Counted from the stretch's first letter, positions 10,238 through 23,544 are shown. The stretch is DNA of 64,000 nucleotides from Pogona vitticeps (GCF_051106095.1 NC_135783.1:184032947-184096946); one strand, 5' to 3'. Program-made: numbers and translations. Notes: generated from the sequence alone by a model not told the origin.

Positions 10238-13070
10238 GGTATTCCTCGCCTATCTGGTCATCACGGCCACTTTAGGTGGCTTATAACATAAAAAAAAAAT
10301 ATAAGAGGAAAAATTATCACACAATTAAATAGTTCTGAAAGATGGGAAGCATACCAAAAATCAAATAAAGAGAGGAATGGAGAGAGTCAGGAATTAACTG
10401 GGGGGGACAGCCTGCCTGAACAACCACGTTTTTAATTGATTTTTAAAAATACCCAGCAAGGGAGCCGCTTGAATCTCCGGAGGCAGATATTTCCAGAGGC
10501 GAGGAGCCACTGCCGAGAAGGCCTGGTTTCTTGTTTTTTTCCGTCCGGGCCTCCCTCGGCGTCAGGCCCCTCAGCCTCACCACCTGACTCGCACGAGTGA
10601 CACGGATAGAACTAGGTGGGAGTAAGTGTTCCGCCAAGTATTGAGGCCCTAAACCATTTAGGGCTTTATACGTAAGCATCAACACTTTGAAGTCAGCGCG
10701 GAAACGAATGGGCAGCCGGTGCAGCGCGGCTAGAATAGGAGAAATATGGTGGAATTTTCTCACTCCACTAAGGAGTCTGTCTGCCGCATTCTGCACCACT
10801 TGGAGTTTCCACGTCAACTTCAAAGGTAGCCCCACGTAGAGCATCATTACAGTGGTCTAATCTCGAGATTATGAGTGCATGAACCAGGGTAGTGAGCACC
10901 CTCACATCAAGATAGGGTTGCAGCCGGGCTATCCGCCAAAGGTGGAAAAAGGCGATGCAGACCACCAACTCGACCTGAGTCTCCATGGTAAGCGCTGGGT
11001 CCAGGTGGATCCCCAGGCTGCGAACCCGACTCCTTGCAGCAAGGGTCACCCCCCCAAATGAGAGGGAGTCACCCAGACCTTTGATAGTGGGGGTACCCAC
11101 CCTCAGAACCTCAGTCTTGTCCGGGTTTCTGCCTCAGCCCATTCTCCTGCATCCATTGCAGTACAGCCCCCAGGCAGCGCTGGAGGGACAGAATGGCATC
11201 ACCTGCAGTTGGTGGAAATGAGATGTAAAGCTGTGTGTCATCAGCATACTGATGACACAATGCCCCACACCCCCTGATTACCCCACCCAGTGGCCTCATA
11301 TAGATGTTAAATAGCATTGGGGAGATAATCGACCCCTGTGGGACCCCACAATTGAGGTTCCACGGGGCCGATACACTCTCCCCAAGCTGCACTCTTTGGG
11401 GACGGTCCCCCAAGAAGTAACATAGCCAAGCAAGCGCCAGGCCACCAATTCCCAACTTGGAGAGCCTCCCCAGGAGGATACCATGGTCGACGGTATCAAA
11501 GGCCACCAAGATGTTGAGGACGACCAACAGAGATATTTTACTCTTGTCAGCCTCCCTCAATAGGTCATCATACAGGGCGACCAATGCCGTTTCTGTACAA
11601 TCACACGGTCTGAAGCCTGACTGAAATGGATCCAGGGCATCTGTTTCATCCAAGAGCGCCTGAAGCTGGTCAGCCACCACCCTCTCGACCACTTTACTAA
11701 TGAATGAAACATTGGCGACGGGCCTATAATTGCCATTTTCATCCACTGCCAATTTTGGTTTCTTTCTTGTGGGCTTAATGAGTGTCTCCTTGAGGGCAGG
11801 AGGAACCCTGCTCTCAAGGAAAGACCCATTCTGTTGTTATCTGGCTGCTTTGATTAGCCAGGCCGGGCAAGGGTCAAGGGAGGAGGAGGTGGCACGACAG
11901 CGATCAAGCGCCTTGTCCACAATATCTGATGTCACAGGTTGAAAGTGATCAAGGATCATTGGGCAAGATGGAGCGCTGGACATCTCTCCTCGACTCACAG
12001 TATTTAAAAAAGGAGAGAGTTCCTGGTGGATGGCCTCCACTTTAGATTTTAAAAAATGCTGCAAATTGTTCTGGTGAAAAACTAGGGGGAGGCCCATTAC
12101 TCAGACCAATTCCGTATACGTTGCAGACTATACGGAATAACTCCACCTGCTGGTTGGACATTTCGCTTATCCAGTTAGCGAAGTATGCACGAGCAACAGC
12201 CTTTACCTTAGCCAGGTAAAGGTTAGTTGCGACCCTGACAGCGATCCAATTGTAATCCATCGGGTTCTTCCTCGACTTGCGCTCTAGCCTTCTTCTAAGC
12301 TGCTTCATCGCTCGTAGGTCCTGGTTGAACCAGGGCGCAGGCCGAGTTCTGTGTTGGAGACGGCGTTTAGGAGTGATTGTGTCTACAGCCCTGGTGGCAG
12401 CAGTGGACCAGCCATCAACCAGAGCCTTGACAGGAGCACCAGCCAGGTCAGCTGTAACACCTCTCATAGCATCCTGGAATCCAACAGGATCCAGTAGCCT
12501 TCGAGGGTGAACCATAACAATAGGTCGCTGCTCCCTGCGAGGGGGAGAGCCATTATGAGGCTGCATTTAATTAGGTGGTGATCCAACCATGACAAGGGGA
12601 CCGACTCGAGGTCAGCCACCATCGGACCACACTCACTCCAACTGGTGGAGAAAACCAGGTCAAGCGCATGGCCACTCACATGGGTGGGGCTGTTGACGTG
12701 TCGGGACATATTCAAGAAAGCCATGGTTTCCAAGAACTCAAAAGGTGGCCCAGAAGTCTCTGCCCCCGCGTGCACGTTGAAATCACCCAAAACCAATAGC
12801 TTTGGGGATCTCAGCAGTGCTGCAGAGACAAAGTCCACCAGTTCTGGTAGGGAAATGGCTGGGTCACAGGCAGCACGGTAACCCAGCAAGATTCCAATAC
12901 CATCCCTGGCCCCAATCGACACGTGGAGGGCCTCCAAACACGGCTTTGCCACCTTGGAGCGCCTAGCAACCTCCAAGCTGTTTTTATATATAATTGCTAC
13001 TCCCCCTCGCCCCTCCAGTCTACCCTGGTGCTGGACAGCATAACCAGGCGGAAGGCCTAGGATCTATGCT
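10151..13070 (-). mobile_element. L2-clade LINE, 5'-truncated, inactivated
   Basis: The minus strand carries, in order, part of an APE-type endonuclease (12464-12976: VLGDFNVHAGAE and HALDLVFS), a reverse transcriptase (11111-11829: AFDTVDHGILL, GVPQGSIISPMLFNIYM, QYADDTQLY) and the C-terminal part (10443-11100: DHCNDALRG, PIRFRADFKVLMLTYKALNG). The 3' end has the CR1/L2-style tail (tataagccacctaaagtgg) and a TTTA/TTCA repeat. The N-terminal part of the endonuclease is missing and the frame is broken between the listed pieces, so it cannot move. Confidence 0.85.
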
Positions 13071-13107
13071 TTTGTGTCACTGCAGTGACATGCTCTGAAG
13101 GACACTT

Positions 13108-13400
13108 GATTTTTGTGGTGTAGTCTGTGAGTGCTAATGGAATCTAGCACTCACAGACTACACCACAAAAAGTGGTTTAGGGAGGGTTACATCTAAAAAT
13201 CATATGAAATCATGAGGATCCATGCTTCAAATTCAAGTTTAGCACCACTGCAAAGCCATATGCTAAAGAAACCATGATTTTTGTGGGTAGTCTGTGGGTA
13301 TATATGGGATACATGATTTGATGGTGGTTTGGTGAGGATCCCACGTAAAAACTGTATGAAACAATGAGGATCTGTTCTTGATTTCATCGATCTGCCTTTT
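13108..13400. repeat. Two diverged copies of a ~165-bp repeat with a perfect hairpin
   Basis: The block tttgtggtgtagtctgtg... through gaggatccatgc is repeated with divergence as tttttgtgggtagtctgtgg... through gaggatctgttc. The first copy contains a perfect 24-bp stem (13111-13134 with 13147-13170) and a 12-base loop. The second copy lacks the right arm of the stem. Family unknown. Confidence 0.55.
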
Positions 13401-13529
13401 ACTTTCTTCCATTAGAAGAGAGTATTTAAAGTTAACAGTGAGTATACAAATACAAAAAGGCTCAAATGAATAACGTACTGAAAATGATGAGCAACATCAA
13501 AACACATTCAAAGCAGTAAACAATCCCTT

Positions 13530-13885
13530 TAAAACCCGAATCAGACAGCCAGTCATTAAGGGAAAGCCTGCCTGAAGAGAAAGGTCTTTTACCTGCTTGC
13601 ACAAGGACAGCAAAGATAGGGCCAGCCTTGCCTTCTGTGAGGGGGAGTTCCAAAGTCTAGAGAAAGCCGTCTCCCATGTACCCACCAAACATCCTTGCGA
13701 AGATGGCAGACTGAGAAAAGCCTCTTTTGATGGCCTTTACACTTGAGCAGGCTCATACAGGGAGACACAGTCCTGGAGATAGCTTGGGGCCGAGCCACTT
13801 AGGGCGTAACAGGCTAGAACCAATACTTTGAATTCTGCCCAGAAATGAATCAGCAGCCAGTGAAGGTTGGTGGACAGACATTTGC
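13530..13885 (-). mobile_element. L2/CR1-type LINE C-terminal fragment
   Basis: The minus strand contains diverged versions of the end of an L2-type ORF2. Around 13640-13690 it reads FSRLWNSPSQKARLA, matching the usual RLWNALPxEI ending, preceded upstream by a region equivalent to FKVLVLAxYALSG at about 13800-13840. No tail repeat is present. Confidence 0.6.
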
Positions 13886-14099
13886 TAATGATAATAATAT
13901 GTTCCTAACCCCAAATCAATCACTTTTTATCATCCTGTTTTCTTGAAGAAAGCTATTTTCTCTTATGCTGTATTAAAAGTCTTCCTATTTTAATTCCAAA
14001 CAGTAAATACTAAAGATATTTTTTAAATAACAGCAATTGGACTCTATTATAAATTTATTTTTTCTCTTATTTTTTTATGTATTTATTTCCAAAGAATGA

Positions 14100-16960
14100 A
14101 AAGACAATCGACCATTTTACAAATATTAAATACAAAACTATTCCCCACATTTCTCCAATTCACATATATACCTTTCCCCATCACCTTTTAAAGAAAAATT
14201 GACCAACAATCTAAGTTTCTTTTCAAACCACGTCTCTATTTTATCGGCATATTTTAATAATGGCTTCCAATTTTCCGTGAATTTACAATGGCTTATTTCT
14301 CCTCTATGTACTCTAACTTTATTTGTCATTTTTTCCATCAGCAATGTATGCCATATTTTACTTGTGAATGCTTGCAGTGAGAGATCTTGGGCTTTTTTCC
14401 AAGTTTTAGCTATTTCGGATCTTGCAGTGCCTATGAGATTTGCAATTAATTCTTTATATTGTAGTTTCTCATTTCCCCCTGTGAATAATGAAAATAACAA
14501 TAATGTTTCATTAATCTCTATTTTTTGATTAGTCCGTGTTTCTATCCATTTAATTACCTCCAGCCAAAAAGTTTCTATTTTGGGGCAAGAAATCCACATA
14601 TGTTCCAGAGTTCCCTTTTGTCCGCAGTTCCTCCAACATTTATCAGATATATCTTTATTAATTCTGTGTAGTTTTGTAGGTCATAGATGCCATCGATGCA
14701 CAACCTTTAGAACCATTTCTTTTGTACTTGCTGAAATAGATTTATATGGATATTTTTTCCAGATTCCTGTCCAAATTTCTTCAGGTATATTAATATTTAA
14801 ATTTGTATCCCAGACTGTTTTAGATCCTCCACCTTTTCCATATTCTTTTTCAATAATGCTTTTATATATTAGTGAGGTCACTCCTCTCTTTTTATTTTTA
14901 TCTTTTTGTATACAATATTGTTCGAATTCAGTTAATGTTCTTAGAAGGCTAGTTTTTTGTTGTAAGTGAGTAGCGAAACTTCTTATTTGTTTTATTTGGA
15001 GCCAATTGCTTTTTATTTGCTTTGTTTTCTCTTCTATTTGCCTGATAGTAAGTGGTTTCCCTGACTCGAACAAGTCATTAATTCTGTATATTCCAATTTG
15101 CTTCCATTCCTTAAATTGTGCATATTTTTCTTTAGACTTAAAATCTGGGTAATCCATGAGGGCACATAAAGGGGATACTGGGGGGGCCAATGTTTTACTA
15201 TGTTTTCTCCATATCCTTAATGTTTCAGAAATGAATGAGTTCTGTATTTGTTCTCCTTTTCCAATTTTTTTGTAGTATAAATATACTTGTTTACTATGTC
15301 CATTTTCATTTCACTTTCCATTTTAACCCAATCTGAATTTTTACAAGTCTCGTCAATTTGTATAAGTTTAATAATTTGGTTTATTTGCAAGGCTTCATAA
15401 TATTTTTGGAGCTGTGGTATCCCTAATCCCCCCTTTTGACCCTGTCTATATTTGATGCTATTTATAAATCTTATCTTCTTTCCCTTTCCTGCAATAAAAT
15501 TTTCTAACTTTCCTTGCCATAGTTTTACTTTTTTTGTATCTGGCTGTAATGGGATATTTTGGAATAGAAATTGAAATTTTGGTAATATATAAGATTTAAT
15601 CAAAGCAATTCTCCCCAGCATTGATAAGTTCAAATTGACCCACTTTGTCATTTTTTCTTTTGCAAATTTAAATAGATTTTTATAATTTCTGTAGATTAAT
15701 TGATTAAGATTTTTTGTTACCCATATTCCTAAATATTTAAAACTTGAATAACATAACTCTAAATGAGATGCTTTTCTAATTTCATTTTGTTCCCTAATAG
15801 GGATATTTAAACATAATAATTTAGATTTTTGGAAGTTAATTTTAAAACTGTATATTGACTATACTTCTCTAATATTTCTTTTAAATGTTCTATTCTTTGT
15901 AATGGGTCATCCAAAAAAAGGAGCATATCATCTGCATATAAGTTTATTTTGTGTTGTCTATTTTTTGTGGACAGTCCTCTAATGTTTTCACTTTCTCTTA
16001 TTTTTGTTGCAAGAGGTTCTATTATTAATGCAAATAAGATTGGAGACAAGGGATCGCCTTGTCTAGTTCCCCTAAATAATGTAAATTTTTCAGATTCTAA
16101 TCCGTTAATAAGTACTGTAGCACCTGCTCCTATGTATAATTCCTTTAAAACTTTAATAAAATTTTTACCCATATTCATTTTTTCCAACAGATCAAACATG
16201 AATTTCCATTCCACCCAGTCAAAGGCCTTAAGGGCATCCAGTGAGAGTATTGCCATCTTCTTTTTTTTCTTTATTAGCTGTGTATATAATATTCAATACT
16301 CTCCGGATAGCATCACACATTTGTCTTCCTGGCATAAACCCATATTGATCTGTATGAACATATTTGGTTACAAAGCTACTTAATCTTTGTGCCAATATTG
16401 TTGAAAAAAATTTTGATCTTGATTTCGCAGTGTTATAGGTCTGTAAGATGAAGGAAACATTGGATCTTTTTCTGGTTTCAATATAGTTATTATTCTGGCC
16501 GTATGCCATGACTCTGGTATTTTGTCACCTCCCAAAATTGAATTAAATAGCTTTAGAAGATGTTCTATGACATCTTCTTCCCATACTTTATAGAAATCAG
16601 CTGTGAATCCATCACAGCCTGGTGCTTTTCCTTTCTTAAGTTTTTTGATAACTGAATTTATCTCAATTTTTGTTATTGGGCTATTTAAATAGTCTTTATG
16701 TTCCTCTAAAATTTGGCTTATTGGTAATGTTTGTATAAAGTTTTTAGTATTTATGTCCGATGTTACTAATGATTTATATAAATCTTTATAATACTCCATG
16801 AATGTAGAAAGTATTTGTTGCTGTGAATTTACTGTTATTCCTTCTTTCGTTTTCAATGAAACAATTGTTCTTTTTACTGCCCTCTTTTTAACTGCATGTG
16901 ATAGCAGTTTAGTGTTTTTATTTCCAATATGTACTTGCAAAATATATTTAGAGATGGATG
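14100..16960 (-). mobile_element. L1-clade LINE ORF2, 5'-truncated, inactivated
   Basis: The minus strand holds most of an L1 ORF2 downstream of the endonuclease. The order is an RT finger region (16380-16940: KKGKAPGCDGFTADFYK, SSYRPITL), catalytic RT (15807-16256: LDALKAFDWVEW, GTRQGDPLSPILFALIIEPL, LYADDMLLFL), thumb and connecting regions (14681-15651), and the C-terminal region (14138-14599: MWISCPKIETFWLEV). The pieces lie in different frames, so at least four shifts or stops separate them. ORF1 and the endonuclease are absent, as is common for 5'-truncated L1. Confidence 0.9.
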
Positions 16961-18740
16961 TGTTGATTCAAATTGCAATATTAACAATGGGAAGGTCATC
17001 AGCATCAGATAGGCAAATGGTACAGTTTTATCAGCTGTGAGTCTAGAAGGTCTGCAGAGTTGATTTGATAAAGTCAGTGAAGTAAGCAATGAGCATGGAC
17101 CAATATTCCCGCTTATTTTCCACCAGCACTAAGTGAAAACCCCAGCCCACATGTGCAAAGTTCCAGCCACAACCAGAACCAAATGAGTGGCAACCCTAAC
17201 TGTAGGTGTGCAGCACCAATACGTACAGCTCTGGGCAGCTGCACACTGGTGCAGCTTAGAGAGAACGTTGGTATGAACTATAAATGAATATTAAAGCTTA
17301 TGGCAATCAGTAAAGAGCAAACAACCTAAGAAATTCAGTTAAAGATCCAAAGTAGAGCACATTGAAGAATGTACAGTACACTGGAATATAGTGACATTTT
17401 AGCCAGGCAATAAAACAGAACAGAGAAAAACTGGAACACCTTCTTTAGGAAGAAAAATATAGTATACAAGAAAATGGCTTTCAGAATACGCCTTGTATCG
17501 TGCTAATATACTTGGATCTACTATATGGGTTGGAATCATGGATGTTAACACTGAATACTGCAAAAAAAGGATTTGAAGTGTAAATTTATCTGATAAGAAT
17601 TTTGTGGATTGAGAAGGTGACCTTCTCAATCCACAAAAGCAATCCACATTCAGCTTAAGTGAGTGAATAAAGACCAAGAATAAGAACCACAAAGCGCAGT
17701 AAACTAAGATAATTTGGTCGTGTAATAAAAAACAAGGGGTGCAGATTGTTTCAGCTGATCCTTCAAGAAGTGCAAAAGAAAGCAGAAGACCTTTTTGACT
17801 GAAAAACCTTACCAACTAATGCCAGATGAAAGACAACATTATAATTTGAGAGCTCTTGCGACCATAGTCAGAATCGCCCCAGTGATGCCTATCCTCTGGT
17901 AGAAGAGGGTTGATAAGAAATAGTTTGCTCTACGGCTGAAATCCTGTTTGCAGCATATCCCCAAGTGTCATTTTCCATCTGTTCCTTCCTGAAAAACAAC
18001 ATGCTGCTGCTGGGATTCTTGGGATATATGTGCGCAAGCTTGCATGCACCAAGCCATCACACAGCTGCACCCCCGAAAATTGCAGCAGTGGTGGACTGTT
18101 TACCAAGAAGGAGCAGAAAAGAAAGTTAAGAACAGGATTTCAGCTTATTTTTACTTTGTAGTAAGGCTTACTTTGGGCTTACTCCACACATATATGCTCA
18201 GAATTTCGGTCTTAAACAGAATTTTGAACATGAATGAGGCATTCATGGACAGCTGGGACTACTAAAGGAAGAAGAACTCATACCTGAGTGATAAAACTCA
18301 CAAAAAAACAACAATCCAGATACTTGCTTCCAAATAATTAGTTTCTGGCTTAAGTTCAGTTTTAATCTTGTTGAAGTATCTCCCTTGATTTGGATAGATA
18401 TCTACCCTTGAGGCGAGGTGAGCGCCATGGAGGAGGAATGGATAACTTGTGGGTTTACCCACCCCTAGCTTTGGTACACGTTGGCTTCTTGAAAGCCAGA
18501 GAAACTATCAAGCAATGTATTTTGAGATGGGCATAGCTCTAGTTCTGCATCATTTGGACTCCAGGAGCTATACCTGAAATATTACCTTTGTGGTTAGGGT
18601 TTATTAAATCCCATAGAACTTTCACCCTCGTCGTTTCAGGGTGTTACCTACCTTCGGGGCTTCTAGAAATAAGATATGGCCTATCTCTTGTTCCCAGTGC
18701 TTCTGCCCCCATCAAATCAGATCCGGTTGAGACTGCTGAA
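16961..18740. other. Unannotated intergenic DNA
   Basis: No gene or known repeat is recognised. A perfect 18-bp hairpin lies at 17600-17638. This stretch is downstream (3') of the AOX pseudogene on the minus strand. Confidence 0.5.
17600..17638. repeat. Perfect 18-bp inverted repeat
   Basis: ttttgtggattgagaagg at 17600-17617 is matched by its exact reverse complement at 17621-17638 with a three-base loop. It starts with the same ttttgtgg as the hairpin at 13111 but is otherwise different. Function unknown. Confidence 0.85.
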
Positions 18741-19164
18741 TACATTTTATTGGAGTGATTATTTTATGAGGAAACGAACGTTTATATATTGAATTGACAG
18801 AATAAATTTCAGACATCTAGCATACTGACAATACAGTGTTTAAATAGAACATGGTTCATCGGTGGTTAAGAGAATGGATTAAATTACAGGACTGAACTCT
18901 AATACAAAACTCTTTGAAGTACAACTTTTTTTAAAATAAGTGTAAGTTCATTTAATAAATAACAACAGTAGAGCAACGTTTCTGCAAATGCACTGTGAAT
19001 TCTTGGCCTGTTGATGATGCAATCATCGGTTCTGTTGCTGGACTTGGAACTGCTGGAAAGCCTTCTGATGCGGACTGGTCCTGATTTGTCCTGGTTTTCT
19101 CTGCTGATTTCTCTATATCTTTCTTTAAAAAATAGCTGCATGAGTAGCAGCAATTGTTAGCTTG

Positions 19165-19207
19165 TCACGGCACAGAGATTTTCAAAGTCAGGCTTATTCT
19201 TTGAAGT
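19165..19207 (-). pseudogene. AOX: Candidate damaged last AOX exon
   Basis: An acceptor (cactcttctag) precedes TSKNKPD, and a shifted frame reads KISVP then TGA at 19165-19167. The family ends with about (x)PW(S/K)IxV, so a small deletion just before the end is inferred. The short length makes this call uncertain. A minus-strand AATAAA lies downstream near 18746. Confidence 0.45.
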
Positions 19208-19822
19208 CTAGAAGAGTGAATAAAATTAACAGTTAGTGCATTTCACTTCAGAGGCACCCTTGCAAAATGCATTGATTCACATCCAATGTTCTCATATCGA
19301 TAAATGAAATTCTATGAAGCTGGGAACGAGCAATACTCCTTCCTCACCACTCTCCTCCTCCTCCCATTCCACACAAGTTTTGATGTGGCAATCATGGTTT
19401 CTGTAAACCAGGACTCTCCCTTCTGTTAACAGTCGAGCCTGATTTAATGATACTGTAGTTTACTAATCTAGAAATAAGGGATACTTCTAAACAAGACTTT
19501 AAAAGTACATTGTTCACAGTACACTATGGAGAACGTCAGGCATATCCAGTTGATATAGTTTCGGCATCAGGTCATATTTTATTTCAGAAGTGTGCTGGGA
19601 GTTTTAGATGCTTCCTTTTACAAGCTTTATAAAACAGCAACAAGTCACACTACTTGTAGAAGCAGGATAACATAAGAAATCCACATAATTAACCAATCTG
19701 TTTAATGGGGTGGACCAGATCAGAAGCAAAGTTCTATTCATTTCATCATCATGTGGTTTATTCAATGCAAAAAGCATAGACATCTTTATTAAATGTTACT
19801 GATGACTTGTTTGTTTAAGATA

Positions 19823-20164
19823 AAAAGTAAAGGTAAAGGTTCCCCTTGACAATTTTTGTCCAGTCGTGTCCGACTCTAGGGGGCGGCGCTCATCCCGCTC
19901 TTCAAGCCATAGAGCCAGCGTTTTGTCCGAAGACAATCTTTCTGTGGTCACGTGGCCAGTGTGATTTAGACACGGAACGCTGTTTACCTTCCCACCGAGG
20001 TGGTCCCTATTTATCTAGTCGCATTTGCATGCTTTCGAACCGCTAGGTTGGCGGGAGCTGGGACAAGCGACGGGTGCTCATTCCGTTGCGTGGATTCGAT
20101 CTTACGACTGCCGGATCTTCTGACCCTGCAGCACAGGCTTCTGCAGTTTAGCCCACAGCGCCAT
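19823..20164 (-). mobile_element. Sauria-type SINE, copy 1
   Basis: On the minus strand the element begins with a tRNA-like head (tggcgctgtgggctaaactg) and has a B-box-like gattcgaatcc analogue (gatcgaatcc). It ends in the repeated tail aacctttaccttt. A tRNA-like head and a Bov-B LINE type ACCTTT tail are the hallmarks of Sauria SINEs in squamates. It lies in the AOX intron before the last exon. Confidence 0.72.
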
Positions 20165-20855
20165 TTATTTTCACGCCTCTTACTAGTTGCTAGAACAATC
20201 CCATATATTCAGTGTACGTAGAACCAGATAATATAACAACCGTTAGGTATTAGAGCAGAATAAAATAATGTTCCATTTTTATTTTTAAAAATACAGTTCT
20301 CAGTTCAATATCTGTGCAAGTGAGACTGCATGACTGTAGAGCTAAAGAATATGGCTACTTGGTACAAGTATGTGGAAGAGAAAGAGAAAGATGAACAACA
20401 GAAATCAGTAGCAACACATAACTGAACATTTTGTAAGATCCGATCCTAAGCTTTAGAAAATACACCCTTTCCTGACTTGATGGTTTTTAGTTTACCTAGA
20501 AAAAAGTGTCAGCTTCAGGAAGGCAACTCTGAAACTTTGGAAAGAGTCAATAAGAAATGTGCCATTAGAGATCAATGGTGGCAGCCAACACACTGCTGTC
20601 TGTGAATCATACTCTTTTTTCCAAAGAGAACCATTTAATCAATTAATGATAAATGATTCAACAAATTTTTACCACTGAAGGCTAACAATTGCCACCACCA
20701 TCTATTCATCCCCAAACCCCTAACAACTGATCTCTAACAAATTAATTTTCAAACTTAATAACCGTATAATAACAGTATGGTATCCTGTCTTACAGTGTAG
20801 TTGTTTTCGCTCTATCCTAAGTATTTGTTTACTTGTGCAAAATGTCTTACAAATA
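20165..20855. other. AOX intron, nothing recognised
   Basis: AT-rich intronic sequence between a SINE and a Tigger-like element. No motif or open frame of interest was seen. Confidence 0.5.
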
Positions 20856-21292
20856 CAGTGGTGCCTCGCTTAACGAGTGCACCGTACAACGACGAAATCG
20901 CATAGCGATCCCTTTTTTGGGATCGCTAATGCGATCGCTCAACGAGCTTTAGATAGGGCGAAATTCGCTTTGCGAAGATTGGTAAGCGTTTCGCTTACCG
21001 ATCTTCGCAAAACGAAGCTCCGACGATCAGCTGTTCGGCGGACAAAATGGCCATCGGAAGCCCCAAAATGGCCACGCGCAGCGTTTTCGCGCCCTCCCCT
21101 CGCTTAACGGGGGCGCGAAAATGGCTGCCGGCCATAGGAAACTTCGCTGAACGGTGAGTAAAGGAGCCTTTTGGAACGCATTAAAACGATGTTTAATGCG
21201 TTCCAGTGGCTTTCCCTGTCCCGTTCAGCGATGTTTCGCTATAGCGAAAGTTAATCCGGAACGGATTAACCTCGCTATGCGAGGCACCACTG
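20856..21292. mobile_element. Tigger/pogo-like nonautonomous DNA transposon
   Basis: Ends cagtggtgcctcgcttaacg and ctcgctatgcgaggcaccactg are flanked by TA on both sides (20854-20855, 21293-21294). It belongs to the same family as the element at 1283, with no transposase. It is inserted 45 bases from the donor of the AOX exon at 21338. Confidence 0.85.
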
Positions 21293-21337
21293 TATATATA
21301 TTCCAAGCAAGTGGAGAAAATCAAACAACTCTCATAC

Positions 21338-21505
21338 CATCTCAGTAAACTGATCAGTACAGGCCAATCGGACGTGCTCAGGAGTTGCTGGACTATCCAG
21401 AATAAATATCCTGGGTAATCCTCTTTCTTTACGTGCTGCAGCAACAGCATCCTTTATAGCAAAAAACACAGAGCATCCCAGGAACAAAGCTGGCTCACCA
21501 ATTGC
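21338..21505 (-). pseudogene. AOX: AOX exon: catalytic Glu motif GEPALFLG
   Basis: An open 56-codon exon starts [20 protein letters not shown] and includes [10 protein letters not shown] and [19 protein letters not shown]. The GE(A/P) glutamate is the active-site base of the xanthine oxidase family and is kept here. The acceptor is catctgcag and the donor gtatgag. A Tigger-like element lies 45 bases into the following intron. Confidence 0.9.
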
Positions 21506-21950
21506 CTGCAGATGACCATAAACACATATGCATGTGAAATACGTAATAATAAGAAAGGGTGATGATTGTAAGTAGTTGCAATGTTGTGTGTATGTAGGAA
21601 CTCAAAGATTACTATAAAACAAGCTTTTCTCATAAATTATAAAGGAATAACTAGGGAACCTACTGTCACCCTTCTATAAACTGTAATCTCAGGGAATGTC
21701 ACAGAAGACAAAAATCTACCTCACTCATATGTACATGTTGCTTTAATCCTTCCTGAATTTGCAATCATTGCAGACCTGAGTCAGATCTACACATGAGACA
21801 AGAGGCATGATTGTGGACTCAGAAAGGATTAAAAGTGACACATAGATCTAGTCCTCTTAATTAAAGGCCCTTAATTTGATTTGCATGGACTTGAGATAAA
21901 TGAAATGGGGTAAGAACATAATGATGCTTTCTATATATGAGACCTATATG

Positions 21951-22296
21951 AAGGTAAAGGTAAAGGTTCCCCTTGACAATTTTTGTCCAGTCGTGTTCGA
22001 CTCTAGGGGGCGGTGCTCATCCCCGTCTCCAAGCCATAGAGCCAGCATTTCGTCCGAAGACAATCTTCCGTGGTCACATGGCCAGTGCGACTTAGACACG
22101 GAACGCGGTTACCTTCCCACCAAGGTGGTCCCTATTTATCTACTCGCATTTGCATGCTTTCGAACCGCTAGGTTGGCGGGAGCTGAGACAAAGTGACGGG
22201 AGCTCACTCCATCGCGTGGATTCAATCTTACGACTGCTGGTCTTCTGACCCTGCAGCACAGGCTTCTGCGGTTTAGCCCGCAGCGCCACCACGTCC
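21951..22296 (-). mobile_element. Sauria-type SINE, copy 2
   Basis: This element aligns along its length with copy 1 at 19823. Its minus-strand head starts gtggcgctgcgggctaaacc and it has an aggttcccc/ACCTTT-type tail at the left end. It is better preserved than copy 1 and lies in an AOX intron. Confidence 0.75.
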
Positions 22297-23054
22297 CAGT
22301 ATGTAGAGTACAAACAATTTTTTTTCAAAGAAAAGGATTGGGTAGCATAATATTCTGACAGTGGTGGTCTGGTCCACAATTAGGGCAATGGTGGCACACG
22401 TGGTTCACTGTACCCCCAGTAAGGCCACACCTGGTTTTGCTGTTCTTTCTACCCCATCAGTCACAAAGGGCATCAGCTGTTGAAACACTTCCATTCCACA
22501 GACATGCAAGGAGAGATCCCAGAACTATTTTTAGTACATTGACACCCCTCCCCCCTCAAGATTGGCATGCAGGTCATTTTGAATTTGGCCTCCCTGCAGA
22601 TGTGTTTTTACACCAGTTTATTTGACGGGGTAAATACATAATACACCTTTTATATTCTGTTTGATATAGAGATACGATTACAATATAGCTGAATAAAAAT
22701 GACTGAAGCATAAAAATATATTCAGTTCTTCTAAATACCTCCAAAAGGATATTGTGCCTCTCTATCCACAGTTTAAAACGTGAGAAAATTTCCCCAAATT
22801 CGGCACAGAGCAAGAACAAACTATCTGCGGCCGCTGTGCCAGATTTGGTGCCGAACTGAACTCCAGTTTAAAAGTTACATTTCCCCCCTATGGGCTGCCT
22901 TGTTTTTAGCATTGCTATGTAGAATGTTGATTGGCTTTCATGCAGCAATAATCAAGCAAAGGGAGAAACACAGAAGGTCCTGTTTTAGTGGCTGCAAAAA
23001 TGAATCTACGGTGGGGTGGGTAAAACACAGCCCTCCAAATATTGTTAGGCTGCA
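22297..23054. other. AOX intron, nothing recognised
   Basis: No gene or repeat was identified. Short open frames here have no motif. Confidence 0.45.
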
Positions 23055-23161
23055 AATACTCTTACTGTATTCCTAGCCAGAATAGACAATGATAAGGAAA
23101 GATGGGAGTTGTGCTTGTACTCCAACAACATCTGGAGGTCCACACTATGCCAACCCCTGCA
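23055..23161. repeat. Short dispersed repeat (atgttgttgga family), copy 1
   Basis: Contains gggagttgtgcttgtactcc and aacaacatctggagg. Related copies occur at 28356-28476 and 45131-45215 (gatgttgttggac...actcccatca). The core is partly palindromic. The class is unknown to me; a small DNA element or SINE fragment is possible. Confidence 0.5.
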
Positions 23162-23544
23162 ATAAGATCTCCTGTGTATTGTCTTAACTGGAGAAGCAGT
23201 GGAGATACATCAGCATATATTCTTACAAGAAAATGGGTAATGTGTATCTGTCAAAATTGAGGTCTAATGAATCTTGACATGCAAGGCCTGGAGTTAGGGT
23301 TTGGTAATGTGGTGGACACTTTTGCTCACAACACTATGCCATGTAATGTGATAAAACAAAAGCAGATTATGAAGAGCTCCAAAAGGATCTCAGCAAACTG
23401 GGGGTATAGGCATAGAAATCGTGAAATTCCATGTAAACAAGTGTGAAGTGATACATATTGGGGCAAAAAAAGAGAGCCAACTGTCCATACACCTTGATGG
23501 GATCTTAGCTGGCAGCAACTGACTAAAAAGAGGTCTTGGGATTG

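Noticed and set aside
16798-17040. Plus-strand frames over the L1
   Set aside because: These are the complementary strand of a minus-strand L1 ORF2.
22200-22296. tRNA gene on the minus strand
   Set aside because: The tRNA-like boxes are the head of a SINE. The cloverleaf is not intact and the body and tail of the SINE follow.
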